Positions 1 through 9,124 are shown, numbered from the stretch's first letter. The stretch: DNA of 59,670 nt from Rhizobiaceae bacterium (GCA_025458045.1 JALOTE010000005.1:1-59670), one strand, 5' to 3'. Notes: generated by a model not told the origin, from the letters alone. Made by a program: numbers and translations.

Positions 1-1
1 C

Positions 2-2911
2 GTGTCCAACCTGTCGGAAGGTGTTTCCACGACCGTGGTCGAGTTCCGCCTTGAGGTGGATACTCAGGAAGCGACAAACGACGTCAAGGACGCCATTGAA
101 GGCATCAAGGGCGAATTCCCCGCAACCGCCGGCGAGCCGAGCATTTCGGCGCTGGATGTGGAGGGTGCGGCGATCCTCACCTACGCCGTCTCCGCCCCTG
201 CCAAAACGCTGGAGGAGCTCTCGTGGTTCGTCGAGGACACCGTCAAGCGCAATTTGCAGGGCCTGAAGGGCGTGGCGCAGGTCAGCCGGTTTGGCGGCGT
301 GGACCGGGAGATCCGCGTCGATCTTGATCCGGAACGCGTCAGCGCTTTGGGCGTGACGGCCGGCGACATCAACAATGCGTTGCGGGCCGCCAACATCGAC
401 CTGACCGGCGGGCAGGGCGACATCGGCACCACCACCCAATCGATCCGGACGCTGGGGCAGGCGCGTTCGCTGGCCGACTTGCAGAACCTGTCCTTCGCCT
501 TGCCGACAGGCGCAAAAGTGCGTCTGGGCGATGTCGCTACCGTGACGGACAGTTGGTCCGAACAGAAATCATTCGCCAAGATCGGTGACCGGACGGTCGT
601 CGCGTTTGCTGTCTTCCGCGCCAAGGGGGAAAGCGACGTCGCTGTCATGGAACGGGTGTCGGCGGAGGTGGAAGCCCTGCAGGCGGCCAACCCTGGGGTC
701 GAGATCCTCAAGGTGGACGACTCTGTTGAATACACCTATGGCAACTATGAATCCGCCATGCACACCCTGCTGGAAGGCGCGTTCCTTGCCGTGCTGGTGG
801 TGTTCCTCTTCCTGCGCGATTGGCGCGCGACTCTGATTGCAGCTGCGGCGCTGCCGCTCTCCATCATCCCAACCTTCCTTGTGCTGGATCTGCTGGGTTT
901 CTCGCTCAACCTCGTCTCGCTGCTCGGCATCACGCTGGTGACCGGCATCCTCGTCGATGACGTGATTGTGGAGATCGAGAACATCGTCCGTCACATGAAG
1001 ATGGGCAAATCGCCGTATCGCGCCTCGATCGAAGCGGCCGACGAGATCGGTCTGGCCGTCGTCGCCATCTCTGCCACTATCATCGCGATTTTCGTGCCCG
1101 TGTCGTTCATGAGTGGGGTTGCCGGGCAGTATTTCAAGCAGTTCGGCGTCACGGTTGCCGTAGCGGTGTTTTTCTCGCTGCTGGTTGCCCGCTTCATCAC
1201 GCCCATGATGACGGCTTATCTCATGCGCGACCATCACCATGAGGAGCCGGCGCCCGGCCTGTTGTCGCGCGTCTATGTCGGCTTGCTGCGGGTGGCCGTG
1301 CGCTTCCGCTGGGTGACGCTGGTTCTGGCCGGCCTGTTCTTCTACGCCTCGCTGATGGCGACGTCGCTGCTGCCATCGGGATTCATCCCGAAGGAGGATG
1401 CGTCACGCATCGTCATATCCATGGAACTGCCGCCCGGCACGCCGCTTGACGTGACGCGCGCTGTCAGCGACGAGGTGGACGCGGCACTGGCCGGTGTCCC
1501 CGGCATCGAGCAGGTCTACATCCTCGGCGGCTCCAGCGCGACAGGTTCGCGTGACACACGGCTGGGCACCATCACGCTTGATCTGGTGCACAAATCGGAA
1601 CGCGAAATCAGCCAGTCAGACATTGAAGTCGAGGTTCTGGCCCGGCTCCGTTCGGTTCCCGATGCGCGCTTCTATTTCGTCAATGACCGTGGCGACCGCG
1701 AATTGGCGATCGGCGTCATGGGGTCAGATGGCGCGGTGCTCGATGAGCAGGCCCGCAAGATCCAGTCCTTCATGAACCAGTCGGGCATGTTTGTCGCGGT
1801 CTCGTCCAATGCGGCGCTCGACAAGCCCGAACTGATCGTGCGCCCGCGCCAGGACAAGCTGGCCGAACTGGGCCTCAACACGGCCGATGTGTCGAATGCG
1901 CTGCGTGTCGCCACGCTGGGTGACATTGACGAAAACCTCGCCAAATTCCCCATCGGCGACCGGCTGGTGCCGATCCGCGTCCGGTTGGCGGAGACGGCAC
2001 GCGAGGACATCGGCGCGATCCGGTCATTGCCGGTGCGCACTCCGGCAGGCGCGTCCGTGCCGCTGGAATCGGTTGCGGACATTTCGTTCGGGCAGGGGCC
2101 TTCCACCATCCAGCGTTTCAACCGCGAGCGCCGCGTGGTGATCGGTGCCGACATGGCGCCCGGCTTCGAGATTGGTCCGGGGCTTGAGGCGGTCAAGGAA
2201 AGCGACGCGGTGAAGAACCTGCCTCCCGGCGTGCGCATCCAGGAAACCGGCGATGCCGAAGTGATGGGCGAGATTTTCGCCAGCTTCGCGGTCGCGATGG
2301 TGACCGGGCTGATGCTGGTGTTCGTGATCCTGATCCTGCTGTTGGGCTCGGTGTTCCACACGATCACCATCCTGCTGTCGCTGCCTTTGTCGCTGGGCGG
2401 CGTGGTCGCGGCCTTGTGGCTGACCAACAACTCCATCTCCATGCCTGTCGTGATCGGCATCCTGATGCTGATGGGCATCGTCACCAAGAACGCCATCATG
2501 CTCGTCGACTTTGCGGTGGAACGCCAGAAACACGGCATGCACAAGAATGATGCGATCATCGAGGCCGGCCGCATGCGCGCCCGCCCGATCATCATGACGA
2601 CGATAGCGATGGGCGCCGGCATGGTGCCCGTGGCACTGGCGATCGGCGATGGCGGCGAATTCCGCGCGCCCATGGCCATCGCGGTGATCGGCGGTCTGCT
2701 GGTGTCCACCATCCTTTCGCTTGTCGTGGTGCCGGCGCTCTATTCGATCATGGAGACCGTCAGCCGCTGGGTGAGCACCGCGTTCCGCTGGGCCGTCGCG
2801 CCGAACGCGCCCGACGAGCCGGAACTGATCCTGCCCTCGCCGCACGCCGCGCAGCCGCAATTGCCGCCGGCGCAGCCTAAACTCGCCAGCTTGCCGCAGG
2901 CGGCGGAGTAG
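2..2911 (+). CDS. RND (HAE1/AcrB-type) efflux permease, 5'-truncated by the window edge
   Basis: Inner-membrane proton-driven pump subunit that exports drugs or other small molecules through a periplasmic adaptor and outer-membrane channel. The frame is open from base 2 and the visible 969 residues begin inside the first porter domain, so roughly 90 N-terminal residues including TM1 lie outside the window. The TM4 acidic pair of the proton relay is visible in GILVDDVIVEIENI (about visible residue 318), and the TM10 lysine in GIVTKNAIMLVDF (about 828). Two porter/TM halves are present. The C-terminus carries a short proline/alanine-rich tail. Substrate cannot be inferred; the adaptor gene is probably just upstream. 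Confidence 0.93.
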   Translation: MSNLSEGVSTTVVEFRLEVDTQEATNDVKDAIEGIKGEFPATAGEPSISALDVEGAAILTYAVSAPAKTLEELSWFVEDTVKRNLQGLKGVAQVSRFGGVDREIRVDLDPERVSALGVTAGDINNALRAANIDLTGGQGDIGTTTQSIRTLGQARSLADLQNLSFALPTGAKVRLGDVATVTDSWSEQKSFAKIGDRTVVAFAVFRAKGESDVAVMERVSAEVEALQAANPGVEILKVDDSVEYTYGNYESAMHTLLEGAFLAVLVVFLFLRDWRATLIAAAALPLSIIPTFLVLDLLGFSLNLVSLLGITLVTGILVDDVIVEIENIVRHMKMGKSPYRASIEAADEIGLAVVAISATIIAIFVPVSFMSGVAGQYFKQFGVTVAVAVFFSLLVARFITPMMTAYLMRDHHHEEPAPGLLSRVYVGLLRVAVRFRWVTLVLAGLFFYASLMATSLLPSGFIPKEDASRIVISMELPPGTPLDVTRAVSDEVDAALAGVPGIEQVYILGGSSATGSRDTRLGTITLDLVHKSEREISQSDIEVEVLARLRSVPDARFYFVNDRGDRELAIGVMGSDGAVLDEQARKIQSFMNQSGMFVAVSSNAALDKPELIVRPRQDKLAELGLNTADVSNALRVATLGDIDENLAKFPIGDRLVPIRVRLAETAREDIGAIRSLPVRTPAGASVPLESVADISFGQGPSTIQRFNRERRVVIGADMAPGFEIGPGLEAVKESDAVKNLPPGVRIQETGDAEVMGEIFASFAVAMVTGLMLVFVILILLLGSVFHTITILLSLPLSLGGVVAALWLTNNSISMPVVIGILMLMGIVTKNAIMLVDFAVERQKHGMHKNDAIIEAGRMRARPIIMTTIAMGAGMVPVALAIGDGGEFRAPMAIAVIGGLLVSTILSLVVVPALYSIMETVSRWVSTAFRWAVAPNAPDEPELILPSPHAAQPQLPPAQPKLASLPQAAE

Positions 2912-2916
2912 CGCGC

Positions 2917-2956
2917 AAAAACCACGGCAGGCGAAACGCTACCGCCTCGCCTGCCG
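2917..2956 (-). terminator. Rho-independent terminator of the EamA transporter gene
   Basis: A perfect 10-bp inverted repeat (CGGCAGGCGA at 2925-2934 with TCGCCTGCCG at 2947-2956) overlaps the 3' end of the minus-strand transporter gene. On the minus strand it is followed by a T-rich run (2916-2922). It sits between two convergent genes and may serve both. Confidence 0.6.
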
Positions 2957-3829
2957 CAGTTCCCACACCGTGTGGGCAAGGATCGCCGACAGCATGATGC
3001 TCCCCCCGATGAGGGTCATGTCTGTCGGCGATTCCTTGAATATCGCCCAAACCCATATGGGCGCAAAGATGGTTTCGAGAAGATAGGCCATCGCCACAAT
3101 CGGCCCGTAGAGCAGTTTGGGGGCATAGGCGAGGCACAGAAACGACACCGGAATGACGATGAACCCGTTCAGCACGGTCCACCATGGCGCGCCGATCGTC
3201 AGCGGCCGATCCGTCACCGCCATCCAGGTTGCCACTGCCACCGCAGGAATGACGTTTGACAAGAGCACATTGAGCCGCATGTCCACCTGATGCTTGCGGG
3301 TGATGGTGATGGCGAGCGCCAGACCGAAGGCTGTTGTCAGCGCCAGCGCGTCGCCGAGCCAGTTGCCGGTCGACAGGCCGCCGCCGACAATCAGCGCGAC
3401 GCCCAGAATGGTGACGGCAACGGCGGCCAAAGTCGGCCCGGGCGGGCGCTCCCCCAGCATCACCCAGCCCAGCAGCACGGCGAACATGCCGGAGAAAGCA
3501 AGGATGAATGCCACATTCGCCGTTGATGTGAGGAACACCGAACTGAGGAACGTCACCGAGGTCAGCATGTATGCGCCAGTTCCGGCGAGGCCCGCACGGC
3601 TGAAATCGAAACGAAGGCCGTCATGTTTGAGTAGCCGCGCGCCAACCCAAAGCAGCATCACCGCCGCGCCGCAAGAGAAGCTGCGCAGCACCATCACCGA
3701 CCAGACATCGCCATTGGCAAGCTTGATCAGCGGAATGTCGAACGACAATACCATGCCGCCGAACAGGGCGAGCGCTAAACCCTGACCGGAGCGCCCGGCT
3801 CCGGATGCGTTGCTGTGGGATGCGTTCAT
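2939..3829 (-). CDS. DMT-superfamily (EamA) inner-membrane transporter
   Basis: A 296-residue, very hydrophobic protein with about ten predicted membrane helices in two repeated EamA halves, the usual size and form of drug/metabolite transporters. The N-terminus is a short polar leader (MNASHSNASGAGRSG) before helix 1. It is convergent with the RND gene and upstream of nothing obvious on its strand except bpt, whose stop at 3843 lies 14 bases from this start, so the two may be co-transcribed. Substrate is unknown; members export amino acids, nucleosides or other metabolites. Confidence 0.88.
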   Translation of the reverse strand: MNASHSNASGAGRSGQGLALALFGGMVLSFDIPLIKLANGDVWSVMVLRSFSCGAAVMLLWVGARLLKHDGLRFDFSRAGLAGTGAYMLTSVTFLSSVFLTSTANVAFILAFSGMFAVLLGWVMLGERPPGPTLAAVAVTILGVALIVGGGLSTGNWLGDALALTTAFGLALAITITRKHQVDMRLNVLLSNVIPAVAVATWMAVTDRPLTIGAPWWTVLNGFIVIPVSFLCLAYAPKLLYGPIVAMAYLLETIFAPIWVWAIFKESPTDMTLIGGSIMLSAILAHTVWELRQARR

Positions 3830-3842
3830 CTGTGGCAGGTCA

Positions 3843-4634
3843 TCAAAGACCCGGCCCGTGGGTGCCGCTTGCGCGCGCTGTCTCCTCGCCGCTGAAGCGG
3901 CGCCAGCCTTTCTCGGTCAGCAGTTCGATGGGCGTGAACCGCACCTTGTAATCCATCTTGGGCGAACCGTTCACCCAATAGCCGAGATAGACATAGGGAA
4001 GGTTCATGGCCCGCGCCCGCTCGACATGATCGAGGATCATGAACGTGCCAAGCGAGCGGCGCGTCTCCATGGGCTCGAAGAAGGAATAGACCATCGACAG
4101 CCCGTCCTTCAGCACATCGGTGAGAGCGACGCCGATCAAGTCGCCGCCACGGCGTCCGCCCGTCTCGCCCGGCGCCACAGGCTTGCGATATTCCACCACG
4201 CGGCTGTCCACATGGCTGTCCTCGATCATCATCGCATAATCAAGCACCGACATGTCAGACATGCCGCCGCCAAAATGGCGCGCATCCAGATAGGCCCGGA
4301 AGATCGAGTATTGTTCAGTCGTCGGTTCGGCCTTGTGCATGGCCGAGGACACGTCACTGTTGGCTTTCAGCACGCGCCGCTGCGAGCCGGATGTCGTGAA
4401 GGCCGCAACTGGAATGCGCACCGAGATGCAAGCGCGGCAGGCCTCGCAGGCCGGGCGGTAGGCGATGTTCTGAGACCGGCGGAAACCGCCCTGTGTCAAC
4501 ACGTCATTCATGTCGCCGGCGCGTTCACCGACAAGATGCGTGAACACTTTGCGTTCCTTGCGGCCCGGCAGATAGGGGCAGGCCGCAGGCGCTGTCAGAA
4601 AAAACTGTGGCGCATCAAGCGCGTGCTTGGTCAT
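3843..4634 (-). CDS. bpt: Aspartate/glutamate leucyltransferase (arginyl-tRNA-protein transferase family)
   Basis: Cytoplasmic enzyme that transfers leucine from leucyl-tRNA to proteins with N-terminal Asp or Glu, marking them for ClpS/ClpAP degradation (N-end rule). The 263 residues match the family length. The conserved N-terminal domain has the ATE Cys cluster in [14 protein letters not shown] (about residues 63-75), and the C-terminal GNAT-like half includes [17 protein letters not shown]. The assignment to Bpt rather than eukaryotic-type ATE rests on the bacterial family form; specificity was not tested. The upstream gap carries clustered TTGCG/CGCAA pentamers. Confidence 0.9.
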   Translation of the reverse strand: MTKHALDAPQFFLTAPAACPYLPGRKERKVFTHLVGERAGDMNDVLTQGGFRRSQNIAYRPACEACRACISVRIPVAAFTTSGSQRRVLKANSDVSSAMHKAEPTTEQYSIFRAYLDARHFGGGMSDMSVLDYAMMIEDSHVDSRVVEYRKPVAPGETGGRRGGDLIGVALTDVLKDGLSMVYSFFEPMETRRSLGTFMILDHVERARAMNLPYVYLGYWVNGSPKMDYKVRFTPIELLTEKGWRRFSGEETARASGTHGPGL

Positions 4635-4751
4635 GGTCGCGAAGCAGAATCCGACGTTTGCGCAAGCATCGCAACAAACCGTGAAACGTCAACGCGCAAT
4701 GCGCTTTGCGGCGCAACAATTCTTTGCGATCACAAGATCCCGGCCGTAGGC

Positions 4752-5216
4752 CTACATGCGGACGACGGACGTGCCGAGCAGCACATCATGCAGGGTGCGC
4801 TTGCGCTGAGTGAACAGCGCCACCAGCAGGATGAAGGGCGAAAGCACGGTGTTGAAGGCCCAGAACAATACGTAATGCACCAAGGCCAGCGCCCAATCGA
4901 CAGGCTTGCCGGTGTCGCTCACCAGTTTCACCCCGGCCATCCGCATGCCGGGCGTCGCCTGTTCCGGCCCGCCCAGCGTGAATGCCACATAGGGCAGCAC
5001 GATCATCGGCACGAGGATGGCGTAGAGCAGCCATCCCAGCCCTAAGGTCAGCACGCCGATGATCCCGACGACTGCGGCCGCGACCGCCACAATCAGGCTG
5101 ATGATCACGACATCGATGACAAACCCACCGATGCGGCGGCGCAGCACGCCATCATAGATGCGCACTTCGTCTCCGGTTTCAGGGTCGAGCGTGAGGATGG
5201 GCTGCGCCTGTGCCAT
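4752..5216 (-). CDS. RDD family integral membrane protein
   Basis: A 154-residue protein with the RDD signature: an Arg in the first helix region (LRRRIGGFVIDVVII) and paired acidic residues near the end (TLHDVLLGTSVV). About three membrane helices. The start at 5216 (MAQAQPIL) is chosen because a GGAGG lies five bases upstream; an ATG four codons earlier (5228) lacks a ribosome site. It lies between hemB and bpt on the same strand, 59 bases from the hemB stop. Function unknown; some RDD proteins are linked to ion exchange or envelope stress. Confidence 0.85.
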   Translation of the reverse strand: MAQAQPILTLDPETGDEVRIYDGVLRRRIGGFVIDVVIISLIVAVAAAVVGIIGVLTLGLGWLLYAILVPMIVLPYVAFTLGGPEQATPGMRMAGVKLVSDTGKPVDWALALVHYVLFWAFNTVLSPFILLVALFTQRKRTLHDVLLGTSVVRM

Positions 5217-5275
5217 TTCTGCCTCCATGACGGATGTCAGATGGGAATGGCGGGTGGCCGCCGCAAGACGCGGGC

Positions 5276-6301
5276 TCAGCCGTTCTGGCGTTTCAGTTCT
5301 TCGGCGGCTTCAAGCGCGAAATAGGTGAGGATGCCATCGCAGCCGGCGCGTTTGAAGGCGAGCAGCGTCTCCATCATGATCCGCCCGCCATCGATCCAGC
5401 CGCGCTCGGCTGCGGCACGCACCATCGCATATTCGCCCGACACCTGATACGCGAAGACCGGCATCTGAAACTCGCCCTTGAGGCGCTGGATGATGTCGAG
5501 ATAGGGCAGGCCGGGCTTCACCATCAGCATGTCCGCCCCTTCGGCCACATCCTGCGCCGCCTCCCGCACGGCTTCATCGGTGTTTGCCGGGTCGATGTAA
5601 TAAGTCTTCTTGTCACCCTTCAGCGTTTTGTCGGTGCCGACCGCTTCCCGGTACGGACCATAGAAAGCGGACGCGAACTTCGTCGCGTAGGACAGGATCG
5701 GCACATCGTTCATCCCCGCGCCATCAAGCGCCTGGCGGATCGCGCCGATGCGCCCGTCCATCATGTCGGAGGGCGCGATCACGTCCGCGCCGGCGGCTGC
5801 CTGGAGGATCGCGGCGTGCGCGATCACGTCGACCGTCTCGTCATTGAGGATGATGCCGTCCTTCAGGATGCCGTCATGCCCATGCGAGGTGAACGGATCA
5901 AGCGCAACATCAGTGATGACACCGATGTGCGGGACGGCAGCCTTGATCGCCCGTGTCGCGCGGTTGATCAGGTTGTCATCCCGCAGGATGGCGCTGCCGG
6001 TCGCGTCGCGCAGCGCCATGTCGACATTGGGAAACACCGCCACTGCCGGAATGCCTAGCGCCGCCGCGCGCTCGACTTCGGCGACCGCAAGATCAAGCGA
6101 CAGGCGGAACACGCCAGGCATGGAGGCGATCGGCTCCTTGCGGTTCACGCCGTCGATCACAAACACCGGCCAGATCAGGTCGGAGGTGGTGAGGTGCGTT
6201 TCACGCACCATGCGGCGCGACCATTCGGCGCGTCGCAAACGCCGGAACCGGCGGCCGCCCGTGATGGCGTCAATGTCTGGCTTTGGGTGGGTGCGGGTCA
6301 T
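5276..6301 (-). CDS. hemB: Delta-aminolevulinic acid dehydratase (porphobilinogen synthase), Mg-type
   Basis: Condenses two 5-aminolevulinate molecules to porphobilinogen in haem and tetrapyrrole synthesis. 341 residues from ATG 6301; an in-frame ATG at 6322 is an alternative. The two Schiff-base lysines are seen in SYATKFASAFYGPYREA (about K209) and MVKPGLPYLDI (about K262). The cysteine-rich zinc site of many homologues is replaced by aspartates in DVALDPFTSHGHDG (about residues 129-142), the pattern of Mg-dependent alphaproteobacterial enzymes. The frame stays open far upstream, but that part is antisense to the next gene and is not coding. Confidence 0.95.
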   Translation of the reverse strand: MTRTHPKPDIDAITGGRRFRRLRRAEWSRRMVRETHLTTSDLIWPVFVIDGVNRKEPIASMPGVFRLSLDLAVAEVERAAALGIPAVAVFPNVDMALRDATGSAILRDDNLINRATRAIKAAVPHIGVITDVALDPFTSHGHDGILKDGIILNDETVDVIAHAAILQAAAGADVIAPSDMMDGRIGAIRQALDGAGMNDVPILSYATKFASAFYGPYREAVGTDKTLKGDKKTYYIDPANTDEAVREAAQDVAEGADMLMVKPGLPYLDIIQRLKGEFQMPVFAYQVSGEYAMVRAAAERGWIDGGRIMMETLLAFKRAGCDGILTYFALEAAEELKRQNG

Positions 6302-6422
6302 CGGCGTCCGGCTCCGGTGCATGTTCCTGTTCAGGTCGCATGCGGCGCCTGTCTGGTGCAAGCGGCGGCAAGTCGCATATGGTGGTGAAGCCTGATTGCT
6401 GCCAACACAGGGCTTGTCCGCC

Positions 6423-6863
6423 ATGCGCTTTGAAGGTTTGACCCCGCTTCCGATCCGCCCCGCCCCGGGGCCGGTGGAAATGGCAATGGGGGTCGCGATG
6501 CGGGTGACCGGCGCGCTCGCCCTTGCCTTGGCGGTGGTCGCCATGGCCCGGATGAGCGGCGTCCAGCTTGCAGGCTTTGACGCGGCGCGGTTTGACCTGT
6601 CGGCACCGCTCCTGCGGTTTAGCCTGCTGTTGCAACTTGTGCTGTGCGCGGCATCCGCATTGGGCCTCTGGTCGCGCGCGCCATGGGGCACCGTGCTGTG
6701 GGCGTTCACGATTGCCGCTTTGTTTGTCTTGAATGGCGTTGAGCCGTTCATCTTTGAAGGAAACGTAATGATATTGGCTGCGATGATCGGTTCTATTTCG
6801 ATTTTGGTTGTATTGATCATGGTGCAATACATGCAAGAACGCCGAAAGTCGGCCGTCCGTTAA
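6423..6863 (+). CDS. DUF6163-like four-helix inner-membrane protein
   Basis: A 146-residue hydrophobic protein with about four membrane helices, starting MRFEGLTPL and ending in a basic tail (QERRKSAVR). It looks like the DUF6163 family, which is restricted to Rhizobiales and usually sits between hemB and the ldtR-type regulator, exactly as here. A TTG at 6396 gives a 9-residue longer form but lacks a better ribosome site. Function is unknown; its constant position beside the L,D-transpeptidase regulator suggests an envelope role, which is inference only. Confidence 0.75.
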   Translation: MRFEGLTPLPIRPAPGPVEMAMGVAMRVTGALALALAVVAMARMSGVQLAGFDAARFDLSAPLLRFSLLLQLVLCAASALGLWSRAPWGTVLWAFTIAALFVLNGVEPFIFEGNVMILAAMIGSISILVVLIMVQYMQERRKSAVR

Positions 6864-7001
6864 GGAGACATTCAGCATCATTTGAGTTACGATTTCTAAA
6901 CCCTCGCAATTAGCTCGAATTTTAGTCGCCTTCGCTAGGTTGCCTCCATCGGCGGGCAAAAAAACACCCATCCGCCAGGGGCAAACAGGAAGGCTCAGAC
7001 C

Positions 7002-7541
7002 ATGGCACTTGCTTCAACCGCGCTTCGCGCTCCCGCTTCCAAACCGGTCGATGTCGCACCGGCCCAGACGGCTGCGACTGCTGAAATCCGTTCACGCTAC
7101 CTTGAGGCGATCCAACTGGTTGAACGTGTCCACCGTCGCCTGCTCGATGTTGTGAAAGACGAGTTTGACCGTCGCGGCCGCGATGATGTCAACGCCGTTC
7201 AGGCGTTGCTGCTGTTCAATGTCGGCGATGCCGAACTGACGGCAGGCGAATTGCGCACCCGCGGCTTCTACATGGGTTCCAACGTCTCCTACAATTTGAA
7301 GAAGCTGGTCGACCTCGGCTATATGAATCACCAGCGCTCACGCATTGACCGCCGTGCCGTGCGGGTCTCCCTGACGCCGAAAGGGCAGGAAATCGCCGAC
7401 GTGGTCGCAAGTCTCTATGACCGGCATGTCGCATCGATCGACAAGGTTGGCGGCCTCAGCGTTGATGAGTTCGCCGCACTGAACAAGTCGCTGCTGCGAC
7501 TCGACCGCTTCTGGAACGACACCATCCTGTACCGTCTCTGA
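7002..7541 (+). CDS. ldtR: MarR-family winged-helix regulator, LdtR type
   Basis: A 179-residue DNA-binding regulator. The core resembles a MarR winged helix: LLFNVGDAELTAGELRTRG as recognition region (about 70-90), then NVSYNLKKLVDLGYMNHQRS and a basic wing (RIDRRAVRVSLTPKG). LdtR of Liberibacter/Sinorhizobium controls an adjacent L,D-transpeptidase gene and stress tolerance; the same neighbour follows here, 231 bases downstream. The start has an AGGAAG about ten bases upstream. The upstream gap (6864-7001) is comparatively AT-rich and probably holds the promoter. The symbol is assigned from similarity and context. Confidence 0.85.
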   Translation: MALASTALRAPASKPVDVAPAQTAATAEIRSRYLEAIQLVERVHRRLLDVVKDEFDRRGRDDVNAVQALLLFNVGDAELTAGELRTRGFYMGSNVSYNLKKLVDLGYMNHQRSRIDRRAVRVSLTPKGQEIADVVASLYDRHVASIDKVGGLSVDEFAALNKSLLRLDRFWNDTILYRL

Positions 7542-7599
7542 CCGCATCGCTGCAAACTTCGCGCCCGTGATCACGCGGGCGTGACCGGACATCGGACAG

Positions 7600-7632
7600 A
7601 ACCGGGTGCATGGCTGCCATGCGCCCGGTTTT
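7600..7632 (+). terminator. Rho-independent terminator after ldtR
   Basis: Inverted repeat AACCGGGTGCATGG (7600-7613) with CCATGCGCCCGGTT (7617-7630), 14 bp with one G-T pair and a 3-base loop, ending in TTTT. It lies 59 bases past the ldtR stop and separates it from the L,D-transpeptidase gene. Confidence 0.75.
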
Positions 7633-7695
7633 GCATCATCAAGCCGCCACATTCCCTTGGTTTTGACGGTCTGAAGCACCATTTCATCGCGAGCG

Positions 7696-7716
7696 TGGTT
7701 CAGCTATGCTTAACCA
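7696..7716. promoter_or_regulatory. Candidate operator upstream of the L,D-transpeptidase gene
   Basis: Imperfect inverted repeat TGGTTCAGC (7696-7704) with GCTTAACCA (7708-7716), 8 of 9 positions paired around a 3-base centre, about 57 bases before the chosen start. It would be a natural place for the adjacent MarR-type regulator to bind. This is a pattern match only. Confidence 0.3.
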
Positions 7717-7772
7717 TGATTGTGTGAATGTGGCGCTCCCGTTCACCGCAGGAAAGAGGCAGGGCCGTTCGC

Positions 7773-9089
7773 ATGTCATCGCGCAAGACACTCAGCAACC
7801 AAGCCAACACCGGGACCGATGCTGTCATGGCCCGCAGAGCGACGCGGCGGTCGGTTCTGGCAGGTCTTGGGCTGGGCGCCGTGTTTGCCCCATCCATTGC
7901 GCGCGCGCAGCAACTGACGATCGACGACATCCTGCGTGACCCGTCGCGGGGCCAATGGAACGACCAGTTCGACACCGGCGGCAAGACGCGCCAGGAAGTC
8001 GCCTCCAGCCTGCCTATCCTGTCGGACCAGACCGTGTTCCACGTCGAGAACGCGATCAGCCAGTATTCGCAAATCGTCGCTTCGGGCGGCTGGCCTGTCG
8101 TTCCGGCAACGAAAAAGATGAAGCTCGGCCTGCGCGATCCGGCGGTCGAACCGCTGCGCCGCCGCCTGATGATCTCAGGCGACCTGCCGGCCAAGGCGGG
8201 CATGTCGGATACGTATGATTCTTTTGTCGACGCCGGGGTGAAGCGCTTCCAGGCGCGGCACGGCCTTCCGACGGACGGCGTCATCGGCAACCAGTCCTTG
8301 CAGGCGCTGAATGTCGGCGCCGATGTGCGTCTCGCCCAATTGCAGACCAACCTTGTGCGCCTGCGTTCGATGGCAGGCTTCAAGGGCGACCGCTATGTGA
8401 TGGTCAACATCCCGGCTGCCGAACTGGAGGTGGTGGAAGGCGAAAGCGTTGTCCAACGCCACACAACCGTCGTCGGCAAGATCGACCGGCAGACGCCGAT
8501 CCTCAATTCCAAGATCCACGAGGTCATCCTCAATCCGACCTGGACCGCGCCGAAATCGATCATCCAGAAGGACATCATTCCGCAAATGCGGAAGGACCCG
8601 GAATATCTGACGCGCAACAGCATCCGCATCTTCGACGAGCGGACCGGCCAGGAAATCCCGCCATCGGCGATCAACTGGCAGACGGATGAGGCTGTCAATT
8701 ACATGCTGCGCCAGGACCCGGGCAAGAACAACGCCATGTCCTCGACCAAGATCAATTTCCACAATCCGCATGCGGTTTACATGCATGACACGCCGCAGCA
8801 GGCGCTCTTCCTCAATTCGGTGCGCTTTGATTCCTCCGGCTGCGTGCGCGTCCACAACGTGCGCGATCTCAATGTCTGGTTGCTGCGCAACACGCCGGGC
8901 TGGGACCGCAATGCGATGGAGGCGACGATCGCCACCCGCGTCTACACGTCCATCCCGCTGGTTGACCCGGTTCCGGTCTATTTCACCTATGTCACCGGCT
9001 GGGGCACGCCGAACGGCGCGGTGCACTTCCGCGACGACATCTACAAGCGCGATGGCGCCGACGAGTTGAACATCACTTCAACCTTGTGA
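7773..9089 (+). CDS. L,D-transpeptidase (YcbB-like) with Tat signal and peptidoglycan-binding domain
   Basis: Periplasmic peptidoglycan cross-linking enzyme that forms 3-3 links or attaches proteins. From ATG 7773 it has 438 residues. An RR motif (ARRATRRSVLAGLGLG) followed by a hydrophobic stretch and AxA (ARAQ) is a Tat-type signal. A peptidoglycan-binding repeat (VKRFQARHGLPTDG, about 156-169) precedes the YkuD catalytic domain, whose active site is SSGCVRVHN (Cys about 357) with an upstream His in VYMHDTP. In-frame ATGs at 7728 and 7827 are alternatives; 7827 begins right at the Tat motif. The partner ldtR lies upstream. Confidence 0.93.
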   Translation: MSSRKTLSNQANTGTDAVMARRATRRSVLAGLGLGAVFAPSIARAQQLTIDDILRDPSRGQWNDQFDTGGKTRQEVASSLPILSDQTVFHVENAISQYSQIVASGGWPVVPATKKMKLGLRDPAVEPLRRRLMISGDLPAKAGMSDTYDSFVDAGVKRFQARHGLPTDGVIGNQSLQALNVGADVRLAQLQTNLVRLRSMAGFKGDRYVMVNIPAAELEVVEGESVVQRHTTVVGKIDRQTPILNSKIHEVILNPTWTAPKSIIQKDIIPQMRKDPEYLTRNSIRIFDERTGQEIPPSAINWQTDEAVNYMLRQDPGKNNAMSSTKINFHNPHAVYMHDTPQQALFLNSVRFDSSGCVRVHNVRDLNVWLLRNTPGWDRNAMEATIATRVYTSIPLVDPVPVYFTYVTGWGTPNGAVHFRDDIYKRDGADELNITSTL

Positions 9090-9124
9090 ACGGCCAAGAC
9101 GCAAGACAAGCCAAACGGTACCAG

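Noticed and set aside
6302-6832. N-terminal extension of hemB
   Set aside because: The frame is open for about 177 more codons but is antisense to the DUF6163-like gene and of biased composition; known HemB proteins begin near ATG 6301.
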